Assembly: GCA_034687125.1 (NCBI GenBank)
Contig: JAQGBZ010000334.1
Span: forward strand, 1-64,000
Length of the DNA: 64,000 nucleotides
Source: Neelides folsomi
Lineage: Eukaryota; Arthropoda; Collembola; Neelipleona; Neelidae
Reading direction: 5' to 3'
Below, one piece after another: positions 12,229 through 25,226 of this stretch. The notes beneath the pieces are model-generated. The model had not been told where the DNA came from. It did not search any database and worked only from the letters and a program-made list of their open reading frames with translations. Position 1 is the first letter of the stretch; every line of letters starts with the position of its first letter. The position numbers and the translations under genes are program-made.

Positions 12229-14214
12229 TGTAATAATTTTAATTTATTAAAGAAATTGTAAAGTAATAAATATTATATACTTTTATATATGTAAAATTTA
12301 TTTCAACTAATTGTAAGTATATCTTTTCTAAAACATATAAAAATATTTTAATACGTTTAATTCTTTTAAAAATCTAAAATTATTGAATTGAATTCACTTC
12401 AAGACGTTTATTATCAATGGTCGTCGGGTGGCAATAAAGTAAACTGTGTTGGAAATATTATTTGTTTAAAAAATCAATAAACTCAAGAATCCGTTTGAAG
12501 CGAGTGGTGATTTTACATATTTAATTGTTTCTTAACTGACCCACTGCTGCTTGAATGACCAATTAACAGCACTTGGTAAGTGGTAACAATATTTGATTTC
12601 ACGAAACATTTGTGAATTCAATTATAATGTATACTGTATACTTATTCATAATTGATGATATATTTAGGTATATGAATATTCAGAATATTACATATTATAC
12701 AATAATTTTTGACACTAAATGAATAGAATATTTTAACTACATATTAAATAAGCTTTGTCAAATTAGAAATTTCGTTGGGAAATGATTATTATAATTATTA
12801 TTCTATTATTCTTAAATTAGAATTTTTAACGGATAAGAAACTCTTTCTAATTCCAATTTACTAATAGTTATATATATAATGAATAATCATTTTATAGTTA
12901 CTTTTAATTTAACCGAAATGAATTAATTTTTAGGTTAGGTTATAGATAATTAAAATATCACTGCTTCGCTGCAAATTATGAATAAATGATAAAGACTCAT
13001 CGTGGTTTTTAAGATAAAATACATTTTATCTTTTATCTTTATCAAATATCTTTTATTTGACTTTAACATATACCTATGCCTACCTAATTTGTATGTGATC
13101 TACATGTTTGAGTTTACATAAATTAAGTTCATCTACCTGGAATGCTAATTGTAGCTCAATCCAACCACAATACTTACAATAAATGTTTTGTTAATAAAAC
13201 TGTGTCAAATAGTTTAACGGGTTTAAACCCAATTGTACAACTACAATACTACAACACACCTTTAAAATTTTCATTCATTAATTATTATTTTATCATTAAA
13301 ATTAACAATTAAGATAAGTTTATTATATCACCTGCCTGCCTTAACTTCGAGATTACATTCGTTCAGATGAAATTAACAATTACAAAATTTTTAAAAGCAA
13401 AAAAATATTGCGCCATACATTTTTCGGGATAAAGTTTCTCACCGATTTTTCAGATTTATCCACAAGTTGCAACCTATTCGGCGCTGGTATAACCCACCAT
13501 TAATGTGTTAATCATAAAATGTAAATAAAATATTTATGTACAATAGTTTTGTGCTAATTTGAAATGATTTACATTTACAAAAATGATTTGTTAACAGGTT
13601 GGTAAATAATTACACTTAACAATAAATGCTTTATTCTCAATGTATAATTTTGTTCAACCGCTTGCATATAAAAATTTAAACTTCCAATTTAATCAATTAT
13701 TTAATATAGCGTGTAAAAAGGTATATATTATAAAAGTATAAAAAGTATTTCTCTAAATGTGAGAAAACTATCCAAAATAAAATATGTTTCTGAGAGATAA
13801 ATTATAATAATTAAGCTATTATTGAACAAGTAATTTAGCCCAAAGATAAAATTTACGATTAAAATGAAATAATTATTGGTTAATAAATTATTTGAAAACT
13901 TATTTTACAAAGGTACCGAGATTAATGTGTCATAATCGCAGGTAATAATGTACTAATTAATGTAATTAATCAGTTTTATTAATTCTAGAAATTCAAGTAA
14001 TATTGCCATATTGCAAACATTCATGTAAAATTCTTTATAATATTTATTTGTCCATAAATATATTCAATATATTATTTATGGTATAATGTTGTATTTGTTA
14101 TCAAAATAAATAGCAAAATTAATGTAAGTGTTTAATAAATAATAAATCTGTTATCAAAATTAGTCAAACCTATTCAATATACCATACGTATTTCTAACGG
14201 ATCGTCTTGTATAG
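12229..14214. other. intergenic, no recognised feature
   Basis: About 2 kb of AT-rich sequence with no open frame of note, no paired splice sites around coding sequence, and no clear repeat. Confidence 0.5.
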
Positions 14215-14251
14215 TATAAAATGGTTTGATATTCCCTTTTTAAATTCAGTT
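14215..14251 (+). promoter_or_regulatory. TATA box plus arthropod initiator
   Basis: TATAAAA at 14215-14221 is followed about 31 bases later by TCAGTT at 14246-14251. This is the spacing expected of a TATA-Inr core promoter for the gene starting at 14301. Confidence 0.6.
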
Positions 14252-14300
14252 CTCACCGAACTATTTTTAGTCTTTCTTTGAGTAAATTATAGATAGAATA

Positions 14301-15427
14301 ATGTTTAACTGGAACTTTCTACTTCCCTTATTGGCTATTCCTTATGTGGCATCCAGTTTGACCCCCAAACAAGGAAATGTAGTAAATAAAATAAAATTTT
14401 TCGATTATTTAATAAATTAAATTAATTTCGAACTATTATTGTTAAATTAGTTAATCAAAAACATTTCAATTTATTTTTCTTAAAATTTATTTAGGACCCG
14501 CCCAAGGTCATAAAGTCCTATAGCATTGATTCTCATCTTATGTATCACGATAGAAATACGGCCGTTTATTATTCAAAATCAATTAACCAAACCGTCGATT
14601 GGCCTTTCAAATTCTTCAGCAATACTTGGCGATATATGAAAAGATCTTACGGGCCATTTGGAAAAGAAGGGCGGCTTTATGTCGTTTTTACTTCAGGTAA
14701 ATCAAGTCCTGGTACAATTGGAACAGCTATTAAGATTGGGGGATCATATCTCGACAATCGGCAAAATGAAAAAAATGTTATTGAATTCAGTTATATGCAC
14801 AATGGCGGAGATGACCCCAAATATGTTGATCCAATTGCCAACGAGAGATTCAACACATTTAATGATGGGAATTATGGATTTAAGGAAAACATTCTTAAAT
14901 ACATGTTTCAAATCACCGATGGCATGAATGGAAATACAAATGGAGCAGGCATGAGTCTTTGGTATTTTGACAACATCGTGAATGATTTTTTCATCTCCGA
15001 GATTTATGCAAATATTAAGGATAAGAATGCAAAATTGGCGAGGGATATAGCTAACAAGAGAGAATCAAATTTCCCTACAGAATCAGTTTTTTGGAATAAA
15101 AACTTATTTTTCCAAATTTTCAATCAGGGTGGAAAGGAAAAAGTTGTTCAGAAATGGTACAAACAACTTACAGCCAATTGGCCAAGGGTAGCTGATGGGA
15201 AAACTCCGTCAGGAGAGGCAAAATTCAAATATTCCAAAGAAACAATGAACTATGGCGAATGTGTACATTTTTGGAGTGGAGCACTTGGAAAGAGTGTCAA
15301 AGAAATGGCCACGAAAGCTTGGGGAGAATGGGACAATGATATGGAAAAAGAATATCAAAAGGCAAAGGAAGATTTCCCAGGAATCAAATATGATGAAAAT
15401 GAAGACGAAGACGATATTGATGATTAA
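14301..15427 (+). CDS. secreted protein of unrecognised family with acidic tail
   Basis: Two exons (14301-14381, 14495-15427) give 337 residues. Residues 1-19 are a signal peptide (FLLPLLAIPYVASS). The mature protein begins with a conserved-looking YSIDSHLMYHDRNTAVYYS block and is rich in Trp, Tyr and Phe (WPFKFFSNTWRYMKR, ECVHFWSGALGKS). It ends with a run of Asp and Glu (about residues 322-337). I see no transmembrane segment, HExxH zinc site, GxSxG or other catalytic signature, and very few cysteines, unusual for a secreted arthropod protein of this size. The promoter is a good TATA-Inr pair and the frame is intact, so the gene is likely expressed. I do not recognise the family. Confidence 0.75.
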
Positions 15428-15541
15428 GAATTGAATATTTAAAATTTTTATTTATTAGTAAATTTAAACAATAATAAATAACATTTATCTTGAATAAATT
15501 TTTTCGAATGGGTTATTAATGAGTTATTATTAAATTAAAAG

Positions 15542-18127
15542 TTAATGATCTGAATCAGAAAAATTAGTTGATTCGGAACAGGAAACATCACTTGAATTAT
15601 CGGGTTGTGGAGGTTCAACGGAGACATTTTTTGATTGCCGATTGAATCGTGGCTTTCTTTTAGGACGTTTGTGAAATTCGCTTAAATGACCCTTCAGTCT
15701 TAGGAGATTCGCTAAAATAAAAAAATAGAAATCAGAAAATCAAACAAATAATTAAAGTGAAATTGAAAATTAATGAATTAAATATGCAGATACTTATAAA
15801 ATATCAACTTACGAAAAACTTCTTTGCATTTTTTGCATTTGAATGTTTTATTGGCAAGCTTGAGAGAATTTTCATGAAATTTCTCATGTTGAGTGAAATC
15901 CTCCAATGTGTCAAATCCCGTATTACAAATTGGACAATAAAAATTCTTAGCTTTTTCATGTGCTTGGAGATGAAGAGACATTTTCCTAATGAGAATTTTC
16001 TTATTACAAATGAAGCAAATCTGAAAATCTTCTTCTGTAACGTGCTGATGCGAAAGATGAAAAGTGAGAGTTTCCCTCGATGAAAAACAATTTCCACACA
16101 ACTCACAATAGAATTTCTCTCCTCCACCAGTTTCGTGAGTTTTAGCGTGGTCGCGACAATTTTTATAACAATAATACTCCTTATGACAGATTGGACACAT
16201 AAAACATTTAGCGATTTTTTCATGAACTTTTCGCACATGGCCCATGAATTTGATTTCATTATAAGCCCAAAATTTGCAGTTTTCATATTGGCAAAATTTC
16301 TTCTGTAGTTGTTTGATTTCTCCTTTTAATTTCTTTTCTTTCGGGGGTTTATTGACATTCATTTGCATGTCTTTAGTTTCATTCAATCCGGGAGGAAAAA
16401 ATCCATAATTGGCGAGATTTGCTTTGATCTCTTCGTCGGTAAATTTGGTAACCCAAATATCGCCCACCTAGAGGTTCATATACCATTAATTATTATTAAT
16501 AATAATTACAAATTCTCAATATGTTCAATTTAAGACATATTAATTAAATTGTAGAAATAAATTAAATTATTGAAACTATCAATTTAAAATTTAAAAATAA
16601 GCCAATATATAATGTGGATTAAATTTTTACCTTTTTAAATCCCAATAAAATTTTGCGAATATTGCAATATGTTCCACTTTTAATTTCCAGCATCTCACAA
16701 ATGACACTTGAACTTATTGAAGGATTTTCATCAAGAAGTTTTTTAACTTTCATAATTGATTCATATGATTTGACAGATAAAGGTCTTCCATTTCTTTTCT
16801 TGTCATCCACATCCTCAACACCCGATTTGAATCTTCTAATCCATTTATAAATTGTAGCTTTTTTCAGACTAATAGAATACTTTTCATGTAATATTTGTGC
16901 AATCTCGTGACTTTTCAAGCTTTGTTTAACAAGTTCTTTGATTATTGCTCGTTGCTCTTCTTTGGTTTCCACTATAAAATGAAATCAAAATACTTTCAAT
17001 GTTTCTCTAAACATTTTTAATAGTGATTTTATATAACTATTAAAGACACCAACGATACGCATATTTTAAAGAAATACAGAATTGTTAAATAAAGAAATTA
17101 TCTTAACTGAATTGTATAAATATTTGTACTTGGCATTTTGGGTAGGATAGCTTCAGGTGCCTTTTGGGGTACAGGTTTGAAATCCATTTTCTTTCTTTTA
17201 ACAACTGGTTTTTTAACAGGCTTGAAACCATAAACATCGTCTCGTAATTTAATGTCAATTAACTTTTTTGATTCCCGGTTAGATTTTCTTCTATTTTTAT
17301 TTTCAACTTCAATTTCTTTGTTATCCTCAACTTCCGAATTTTCCAATCTAATTCCGATAAAATGAAAATTAAATTAAATTCAGCATTTTGTAATCTAATA
17401 ACTTTTACTAATAGGTGTATACGTAATATGTGATACGAGAATTTAAATATTTTAGATACTAATATATCATACGCATATGAAAGAGGTGACGATGGAGTCA
17501 GAGTAGTACTTTTCGGATAATTTTCTTGGTCGTGTTCATTTTTTCCCAATACATTGTAAAAATCATAATTTTCATCATCGGGAAGTTGGAAATGTTTAAG
17601 AAGAAAAAGATTTTTATTTCTTTTTGTTCCATCTTCACATTCAAATGAACTTACATTCAGATCTATTAAAAATAAAAAATTGTTGCAATTTACATTTTAT
17701 TCAATAACAATTTAATGAGATATACTATTGCGAATGTACCTAATAAGTAACAGGGCAATTAAAATAGAATAAAGAATATTTATTGTAATTTAAATCTACA
17801 TTTGTGTTCACCTTCACAAATAGAGTTTCTTAAAAAGGTGTTAGAAAGTTCAATCTTAACTCCTTCGACAATTTCATGATTTGAAGATGAATTATGACCA
17901 GAATATAAATGTTGTTTAAGTTCTCTTTGAATAGTTAATAGCTGAAGAATTAATGCTGAGACGATTTCAAGTTTGGAAAAACAACCTTTGCAAATGGAAC
18001 TTTCACAAATATCCGGAATTCGTGATTCGGGAAGATTGAGTAAATAGCAAAAATAATGGCACAATTCAATTTCTTTAGAGTCAATTGGCGGAGATGAATT
18101 TTCATTTAAACAAATGAGACACTCCAT
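15542..18127 (-). CDS. ZAD - mariner-type HTH - six C2H2 fingers, array member A
   Basis: Six exons (18127-17812, 17662-17473, 17347-17130, 16971-16631, 16467-15813, 15711-15542) total 1890 nt, or 629 residues. Exon 1 is a ZAD zinc-binding dimerisation domain, with CLIC and CKGC as its cysteine pairs. Exons 2-3 are a low-complexity basic linker with a nuclear-localisation-like VVKRKK. Exon 4 is the DNA-binding part of a mariner transposase: two helix-turn-helix units with W-x2-RFKSG, DVDDKKRNGRP, LLDENP and a final LGFKKV. Exon 5 holds five C2H2 fingers. A sixth finger is completed across the last intron (FKCKKCKEVF joined to PNLLRLKGHLSEFH). An acidic Ser/Asp-rich tail ends the protein. No transposase catalytic domain is present. 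A nuclear DNA-binding regulator is expected; targets are unknown. Confidence 0.88.
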
Positions 18128-18343
18128 TTCATGAAACTTCTATTGGAAGAAATTAAGATAAAAGCTAATCTAATGTCATTTATTTAAATTGTCAATTACA
18201 AAAAATTCAAATTATTATTTATTTTGCGGAATTTGGAATTGAACTTGAAAAAGCATTTGATTCCCTCAATGGTTTTCTTCACTTTGTACATTCATTCATA
18301 AACTTTGAATGTCTCAATTTCCCCATTTCAATCTTCCATCATT

Positions 18344-20753
18344 TCAACAATCGGAATCTGAGTCAGAAAAATTAGTAGATTCCGAACACGAAGCATCGTT
18401 TGATTCTTGTTGTTTTTGTTGAGGATAATTATTGTTTTTATTTGATTTTGGATTGTATCGTGGAATTCTTTTAGGACGTTTATGAAACTCGCTTGTATGA
18501 CCGTTCAGTCTCAGGAGATTCGCTAAAACAGAAAAAGTATTTATTAACATTTTGGAGTTTGAAGACGATTCAAATATTGAGTAAATAATTTAATTAATTT
18601 AAAATTAATAATTTATCGCATTTATAACTCACGAAAAACTTCTTTGCATTTTTTACATTTGAATGTTTTATTGGCAAGCTTAAGAGTATTTTCATGTATT
18701 TTTTCATGTTGAGTGAAATCATCCAATGTGTCAAATCCCGTTTTACAAATTCGACAATAAAATTTCTTGTCTCTTTCATGTGCTTGGGAGTGAAGATAAA
18801 ATTTAGATTTGAGAATTTTCTTATTGCAAACATTACAAGGAAGGAAATCTTCTTCTGTGACATGCTGATGTTCGAGATGAAATTTGAGTGAACATTTCAT
18901 TGTAAACCCATTTCCGCACAATTCACAATAAAATTTTTCTATTCCGCCTTTTTCATGAGTTTTAACATGATAGAGAATACTTTCGTAATCATAATACTCT
19001 TTTTGGCACACATGACAAATAAAACATTTTTCAATTCCTTCATGAACTTTCCTCACATGGCCGTTGAATTTGATTTCGTTATAACACCAAAATTTGCAGT
19101 TTTCAAATTGGCAAATTTTCTTAATTAGTTGTTTCTTTTCTTTAGGTGGAACTTGCCCTTTGGGAGGATTTTGTTTATAAAGAAGTAGTTTCTCGCTCGT
19201 AGTTTTACTTGTGCCTTTAGGGAAGATTCCGTGTTTTTCAAGATTTGCTTCGATTTCTTTATCATTAAATTTTCGGACCCATAATCCATCAACCTAAAGA
19301 TTTAAAATTTCCATTAAAATATAAATATATAATTCCAATCAGCAAATAAAATTTTATTAACTTTAAACGATTCATAGAAATGTTAAATAAATTTAATATT
19401 ATTTTAGTATAATATACAATTAGTAAATCGTACTTTTTTGATTCCCAATAAAACGTTTCGAATTCTTCTCAATTTTCCATCAGACAATTCCAACATTTCA
19501 CATATTACTGTTGAAGTTATTGAAGGATTTTCATCAAGAAGTTTCTTAGCCTTCATTACTGATTCATATGTTACTGTTGTTTGTCTTCCAATTTTTTTCT
19601 TGTCTGCTAAAATCTCCACACCTGAATTAAACCTATCCATCCATCTATAAATCGAGTTTGTACAGATGACCTCAGAAAATTCTTCTTTTAAACGTTGGGA
19701 AATCTCTGCCTGAGATAAGTTTTGCTTCACGAGAGTTTTAATTAAAGCCCTTTGCTTATGACGTTGTTCAACTAAAAATTCAATTAAAATATTAGCACAA
19801 AATAAGGAAGGGGGAGTTTTAAATGGTTTTGCGAATAATATTTATAAAGTAATCAAACATTTACGTGAAATCTTGTGTGTGGTCCTTGATGATTTGCCCG
19901 AACTCGATTTTATCTTCGTTTTCTTTTTCGACTTTGGTTTTTGATCTTTAGAATCATCAAATTCCTCTTTGATATGTAATTTTTTAGATGCAGTTTTAGG
20001 TGAACTTCTTAAGATCGATTTTTTATTCTTTTGAATTTTGACTTCATTAGGTAAAGCTTCTTGAGAACTTTCCTCTAAACTAGAAACAAGTTAAAAATGC
20101 GATTATTAAATAATTTAGAAAATAAGTTTCTCAAAATGAACTCTCAAGTGATTCTTTACTAATGAAAATTATCTTACTCATTTGAAGTCTTTGGAGCATC
20201 TTTAAATTCATCATTATTCCGTTCTACTTCATATTCTTGATTGTCACGAATGGAGATCTCTTCGTTAGGGCATTGGAAGTGTTTAAGAAGAATGTAATTT
20301 TTATTTGTTTCATCATCATTTTCTCCATATAGTAATTCTATGAAAATTTGAATCAAAATATATTAAGTAAAATTCATAATTTCAATATTAAAATATAAGG
20401 AAAAAACAACATTTTGCTAAACAAATATTTCACAAACCGTCACAAATAGCGTTTCTTAAGACTGCGTTGGAAAATTCCAGCTTTACTCCTTCGACAATCC
20501 CATAATTTGAAGATGGACTTTGACTTGAATATAAAAGTTTTTTGAGTTCCCTCTGAATCTGTACGAGTTGAAGAATTGAAGAGGAGACGAGTTCAAGTTT
20601 AGAAAAACAATCTTTGCAAAATGAACTTTCGCATACTTCCGAAATTCGCGATTCAGAGAGATTTAAAAGATAACAAAAGTAATGACACAATTCGATTTCA
20701 TTGGAATTACATGAAATTGAAGAATTTTCGTTTAAACAAATGAGACATTCCAT
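18344..20753 (-). CDS. ZAD - mariner-type HTH - six C2H2 fingers, array member B
   Basis: Exons 20753-20438, 20337-20178, 20079-19865, 19771-19434, 19293-18633 and 18522-18344 give 622 residues with the same intron phases (1, 2, 1, 0, 1) as its neighbours. The ZAD is followed by a Lys/Ser-rich linker (KSKKKTKIKSSSG). The HTH exon reads SIYRWMDRFNSG, GRQTTVTYESVMKAKKLLDE and CEMLELS, again matching mariner transposase helix-turn-helix units. The fingers include the unusual first finger CQFENCKFWCYNEIKFNGH (C-x4-C) shared by all members. The tail has SESTNFSDSDSD. The first 72 residues of the ZAD are identical to member C although the HTH exons differ clearly, which suggests gene conversion. 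Confidence 0.88.
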
Positions 20754-20999
20754 TGCAAGATTTCTGTTTTAAGGCAAATGAATAAGGATTTGCTGTTCGT
20801 AAAGATAAAATTAAAAAATTTAGTTTAGTATAATAATTTATAACAACAAACTACAAGTCAAGCAATTAGGTAAATTAAATTAATTTCCACACGAATTTGA
20901 TTTCCTTTCGCTGTCCTATTCCTATCCTTTAATGCTTTTCTATATTTTATACATTCATAACCGTTCAATGTCTCATATTCCCTGTTTCAGCGCTTTAGC

Positions 21000-21120
21000 A
21001 TTTTTTTGGGATTCGCAATTCAGGGAGATTAAGAAGATATGAAAAATAATGACACAATTCAAATGGATTGGAATTAATTGAAAATGAGGTGTTTTCATTA
21101 AAACAAATGAGACACTCCTA
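21000..21120 (-). pseudogene. relic of a ZAD exon between members B and C
   Basis: The minus strand reads CLICFNENTS, FELCHYFSYLLNLPELRIP, clearly the first third of a ZAD exon, but the start codon is lost and the similarity stops after about 40 codons. No matching HTH or finger exons lie nearby. It is the remnant of another array member. Confidence 0.7.
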
Positions 21121-21232
21121 TGCAGGAACAACAAATGACGTTTATGATAAAATGACAAATAACTTTAATAACGAAGTATATAATTGTTATTTTCCATTTT
21201 AATCTTTAGTAAAACAACGAAATTCAAATAAT

Positions 21233-23797
21233 TCAATTATCGGAATCGGTTTCAGAAAAATTTGTAGATTCCGAACAATAACCATCGTTTGAATCTTGTT
21301 GGGGTTCTGGAGAGCAATTTGTGTTTTTCTTTGATTTTGGATTGTATCGTGGTGGTTTTCTTATAGGACGTTTATGAAACTCGCTTGTATGACCCTTTAG
21401 TCTCAGAAGATTCGCTAAAACAAAAGTAATTATTAACATTTTGGATTAAGTTGTTTTAAGAAAATTCAAATATGTATGGAGTAAAAATTAAAAAATTAAT
21501 TTATTTTTTATCAAATTGGTAACTCACGAAAAACTTCTTTGCATTTTTTGCATTTAAAAATTTTATCGACGAGATTAAGAGAACTTTCATGAAATTTCTC
21601 ATGTTGAGTGAAATCATCCAATATGTCAAATCCCGTTTTACAAATCGGACAATAAAATTTCTTAGCTTTTTCATGCACTTGGGTGTGATGATAAAATTTA
21701 GATTTGAGAATTTTCTTATTGCAAACATTACAAGGAAGGAAATCTTCTTCTGAAACATGCTGATGTTGGAGATGAAATTTGAGTGAACATCTCATTGTAA
21801 ACCCATTTCCGCACAATTCACAATAAAATTTTTCTACTCCGCCTTTTTCATGAGTTTTTACATGAACAAGACAATTTGCGAGATCATAATACTCTTTTTG
21901 GCACACATGACAAATAAAACATTTTTCAATTCCTTTATGAACTTTCCTCACATGACCGTTGAATTTGATTTCGTTATAACACCAAAATTTGCAATTTTCA
22001 TATTGGCAAATTTTCTTAATTAGTTGTTTCTTTTCCTTTTGCGAATCTTGCCATGTGGGAGGATTTGATGGTTTATTAAGAAGTGATTTTTCGATCGTAG
22101 CTTTACTTGTGCCTTTGGGGAAAACTCTGTGTTTTTCAAGATTTGCTTCGATTTCTTCATCATTGAATTTTCGGACCCACAATCCATCAATCTAAAGATT
22201 CAAATTCCCATTAAAATATAAACATAAAATGCTAATGAATAAAATAAAATTCATCTATTATTCTCTTAAATGAAAATTTAAAAGATTAAATAGATATTTT
22301 AATATTCATTTATTAATATTATTTGTTTTAAACGTGTACCTTTTTAACTCCCAAATAAAGGTTTCGAATTCTTGACAATTTGGAACCAGACAATTCCAAC
22401 ATTTCACATATTACTGTTGAAGTTATTGAAGGGTTTTCATCGAAAAGTTTCTTAGCCTTCATTACTGATTCATACGGTACAGATGTTTGTCTTCCAATAG
22501 TTTTCTTATTTGTCAATTTCTCATACCCCGAATTAAATCTGTCCACCCATCTATAAATTGATCTAGCACTGAGAACCTCAGAAAATTGTTCCTTTAATCG
22601 TTCGGATATCTCCGTCTGAGTCAAGTTTTTCTTCATGAGAATTTTAATTAAAGCCCTTTGCTTCTGACGCTCTTCCACTAAAAATCATATTAAATTATTA
22701 GCACAAAATAAAGAATTTTAGAAACTCAATTCTCAATATAAATATAAATATATAGTAATTATTAAAGCCCAATAGTGAAAAAATTAATTTATTTCTCAAT
22801 AGTCTGGTTGAATTGAAATCCATCGTCTAAAACGAAATCAATAAGCCCAATGAACACTTACTTGAAATCTTGTAGCACCTTGACGGTTTTGTCGAACTCG
22901 ATTTTATTTTATTTTTCGACTTTGGTTTTCCAATTTCGAATCCATCGACTTCTTCTTTAATATGTAATTTATTTGGTGTGGTCTTGGGTGAACTTTTTTG
23001 GGTTGACTTTCTCGTGCTCTTTTTCTTCTGATTTTTGACTTCATTCGATAAAGCACCTTGAGAATTTTCTTCTAAACTATAAGAGTACAAAACACAATTT
23101 TTAAATGATTTGAGATTAAGTTTCTTGCAATAATTTTTTTAAAGGATTCATTACTAATCAAAAGTTTCTTACTAATTAGAAATGGTTGGAACATTATTAA
23201 ATTCATCATAGCTCCGCTCTATTTCTTCCGCTTGATTATTACAAACCATGTTAACTTTTTTAGGGCATTGAAAGTGTTTAAGAAGAAGATAATTTTTATC
23301 TGTTTCATCTTGGCTTTCTCCATATAATAATTCTATAAAAATTAAATGAAAATATAATATTAGATTTAAATTAATAATTTAACAACTTTAAATAATCAGG
23401 TAAGTACAATATGTATTGGTAAACAAACATAAACAAAATATGAATATTTTTAAGAAAGTGGAAAATATTAATTATTCTACTAACCTTCGCAAATAGCGTT
23501 TCTTAAGAATGCGTTGGAAAACTCAAACTTCACTCCTACAATTCCATAATTTGAAGATGAACTTTGACTTGAAAATAAAAGTTGCTTGAGTTCCCTTTGA
23601 ATCTGTACGAGTTGAAGAATTGAAGAGGAGACGAGTTCAAGTTTAGAAAAACAATCTTTGCAAAATGAACTTTCGCATACTTCCGAAATTCGCGATTCAG
23701 AGAGATTTAAAAGATAACAAAAGTAATGACACAATTCAATTTCATTGGAATTACATGAAATTGAAGAATTTTCGTTTAAACAAATGAGACACTCCAT
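21233..23797 (-). CDS. ZAD - mariner-type HTH - six C2H2 fingers, array member C
   Basis: Exons 23797-23485, 23332-23173, 23076-22862, 22677-22340, 22191-21528 and 21414-21233 give 623 residues. The domain order and intron phases are those of A, B and D. The ZAD is one codon shorter than in the others (GIVGVK where B has GIVEGVK). The HTH exon begins A|TG, so splicing recreates a methionine (MEERQKQRALI), as in member A. It has SIYRWVDRFNSG and CEMLELSGSKLSRIRN. The fingers are CQYENC...H, CHVC...H, CELC...H, CNVC...H, CPIC...H, and the split finger KCKEVF/PNLLRLKGHTSEFH. Basic linkers include KSKNKIKSSS. A nuclear regulator with at least two kinds of DNA-binding module is inferred. Confidence 0.88.
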
Positions 23798-24679
23798 TGT
23801 GAGATATATTTGCTCTTTTTATAAGCTATTAAATAAAGATTTTAATGATCTTAAAGTGATCCCTTGTATTCAAAATAAATTAATTAAAAAACTTAAATTA
23901 TAATAGTCTTAACGGATAAACTGTATAATTTTAATTTTATAATTAATTATAAATCAAAATCAACTTTCACACGAATTCGATTTCCTTCCTCTGTAATTTT
24001 CTTTTATAGATTCATAAACTTGCAATGTCTCAGTTTCCCTTTTCAACATTCGAGCATAAATACCTATGTATCCCAAATAAAATCTGTCTAAATAACTCTT
24101 AATAAATAATCTAAATTAATACCTATAAGTCAATAAGCCATTCAATCTTCATATAGGTATGCTGATGACTGTATAAAATCTTAATGAAAGGTGCATTATG
24201 TCTTTAAATGTTTTTTTTAATTATTTAGAAACTTTATTGAATAAGGTGGCAAATATGTGGAATATGATAGGTACTTAGTATAATGATAATCGAAAAAATT
24301 GTTAAACGAATTTTTATTAATTTTATTTAGGTATAAAATTTTATTTGGAATATTGAATAATAATTGAAAAGGTTGCGACTGACTATGATTCTGTTTCATT
24401 TATAAACATTAACGGATATTACACAATAAATCGTATTTCATAATATTCTATATAATAACAATTATGACAATAAACACAATTAAAGTATATAATTAATAAT
24501 TAGTTAATTAGAATCGATATTATATCTGTACCATAATCTGAAAGAAAATTAACTATCAGTAATTATATTAAACTTTAATGTACTCTAATTACTTTACTTA
24601 AATGTTTGAACTACATAAGTACTATATACATAGTTAGCTAACAAATGAGAAAAGTTTGATAAATAGAATATTTTTATAC

Positions 24680-24987
24680 CTTCACAAATGGCGTTTCTTA
24701 AGAGTGAACTGGAAAATTCCGACTTCACTCCATGGACAATTCCATAATTTCGAGACGAACTTTGACTTGAAAATAAAAGTTTTTTAAGCTCCTTTTGAAT
24801 CGTTACGAGTTGAAGAATTGAAGAGGAGACGAGTTCAAGTTTAGAAAAACAACCTTCGCAAATTGAACTTTGGCATATGTCGAGGATTCAATATTCAGGA
24901 AGATTGGGAAGATAACACAAATAATGAGACAATTCGATTTGATTGCAATTAAATGAAATATTTTCATTTAAACAAATGACACTCCAT
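24680..24987 (-). pseudogene. relic of a complete ZAD exon between members C and D
   Basis: Sequence over the full length of a ZAD exon (about 308 against 316 nt) retains the start codon and a donor-like end. A two-base loss right after the codons for MEC shifts the frame, and the middle is also altered. No downstream HTH or finger exons remain before member D. It is a dead array member of more recent origin than the relic at 21.0 kb. Confidence 0.75.
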
Positions 24988-25226
24988 TGTATGAAACTTC
25001 TATCTTAAGAAATTGGATGGAATAAATCGTTATTATCCATTTTAATCTTAAACGCAATTAATTATAACTATTAAGCAATTAAAATAAGATCATGAAAAGA
25101 ATGAAAACTGATTTGGCAAAATGACAAAATGAAAATCGCAAAAAATATTTATAATCTTTTATTAAAATTTGTGGTTAAATCGAATCAAGTAATTTAATTT
25201 ATTATTGAACTTTGTTCCTATCTTGG

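Noticed and set aside
15804-16286. 160-residue frame overlapping member A finger exon
   Set aside because: It is a shifted frame of the C2H2 exon; the cysteine and histidine pairs are only in the chosen frame.
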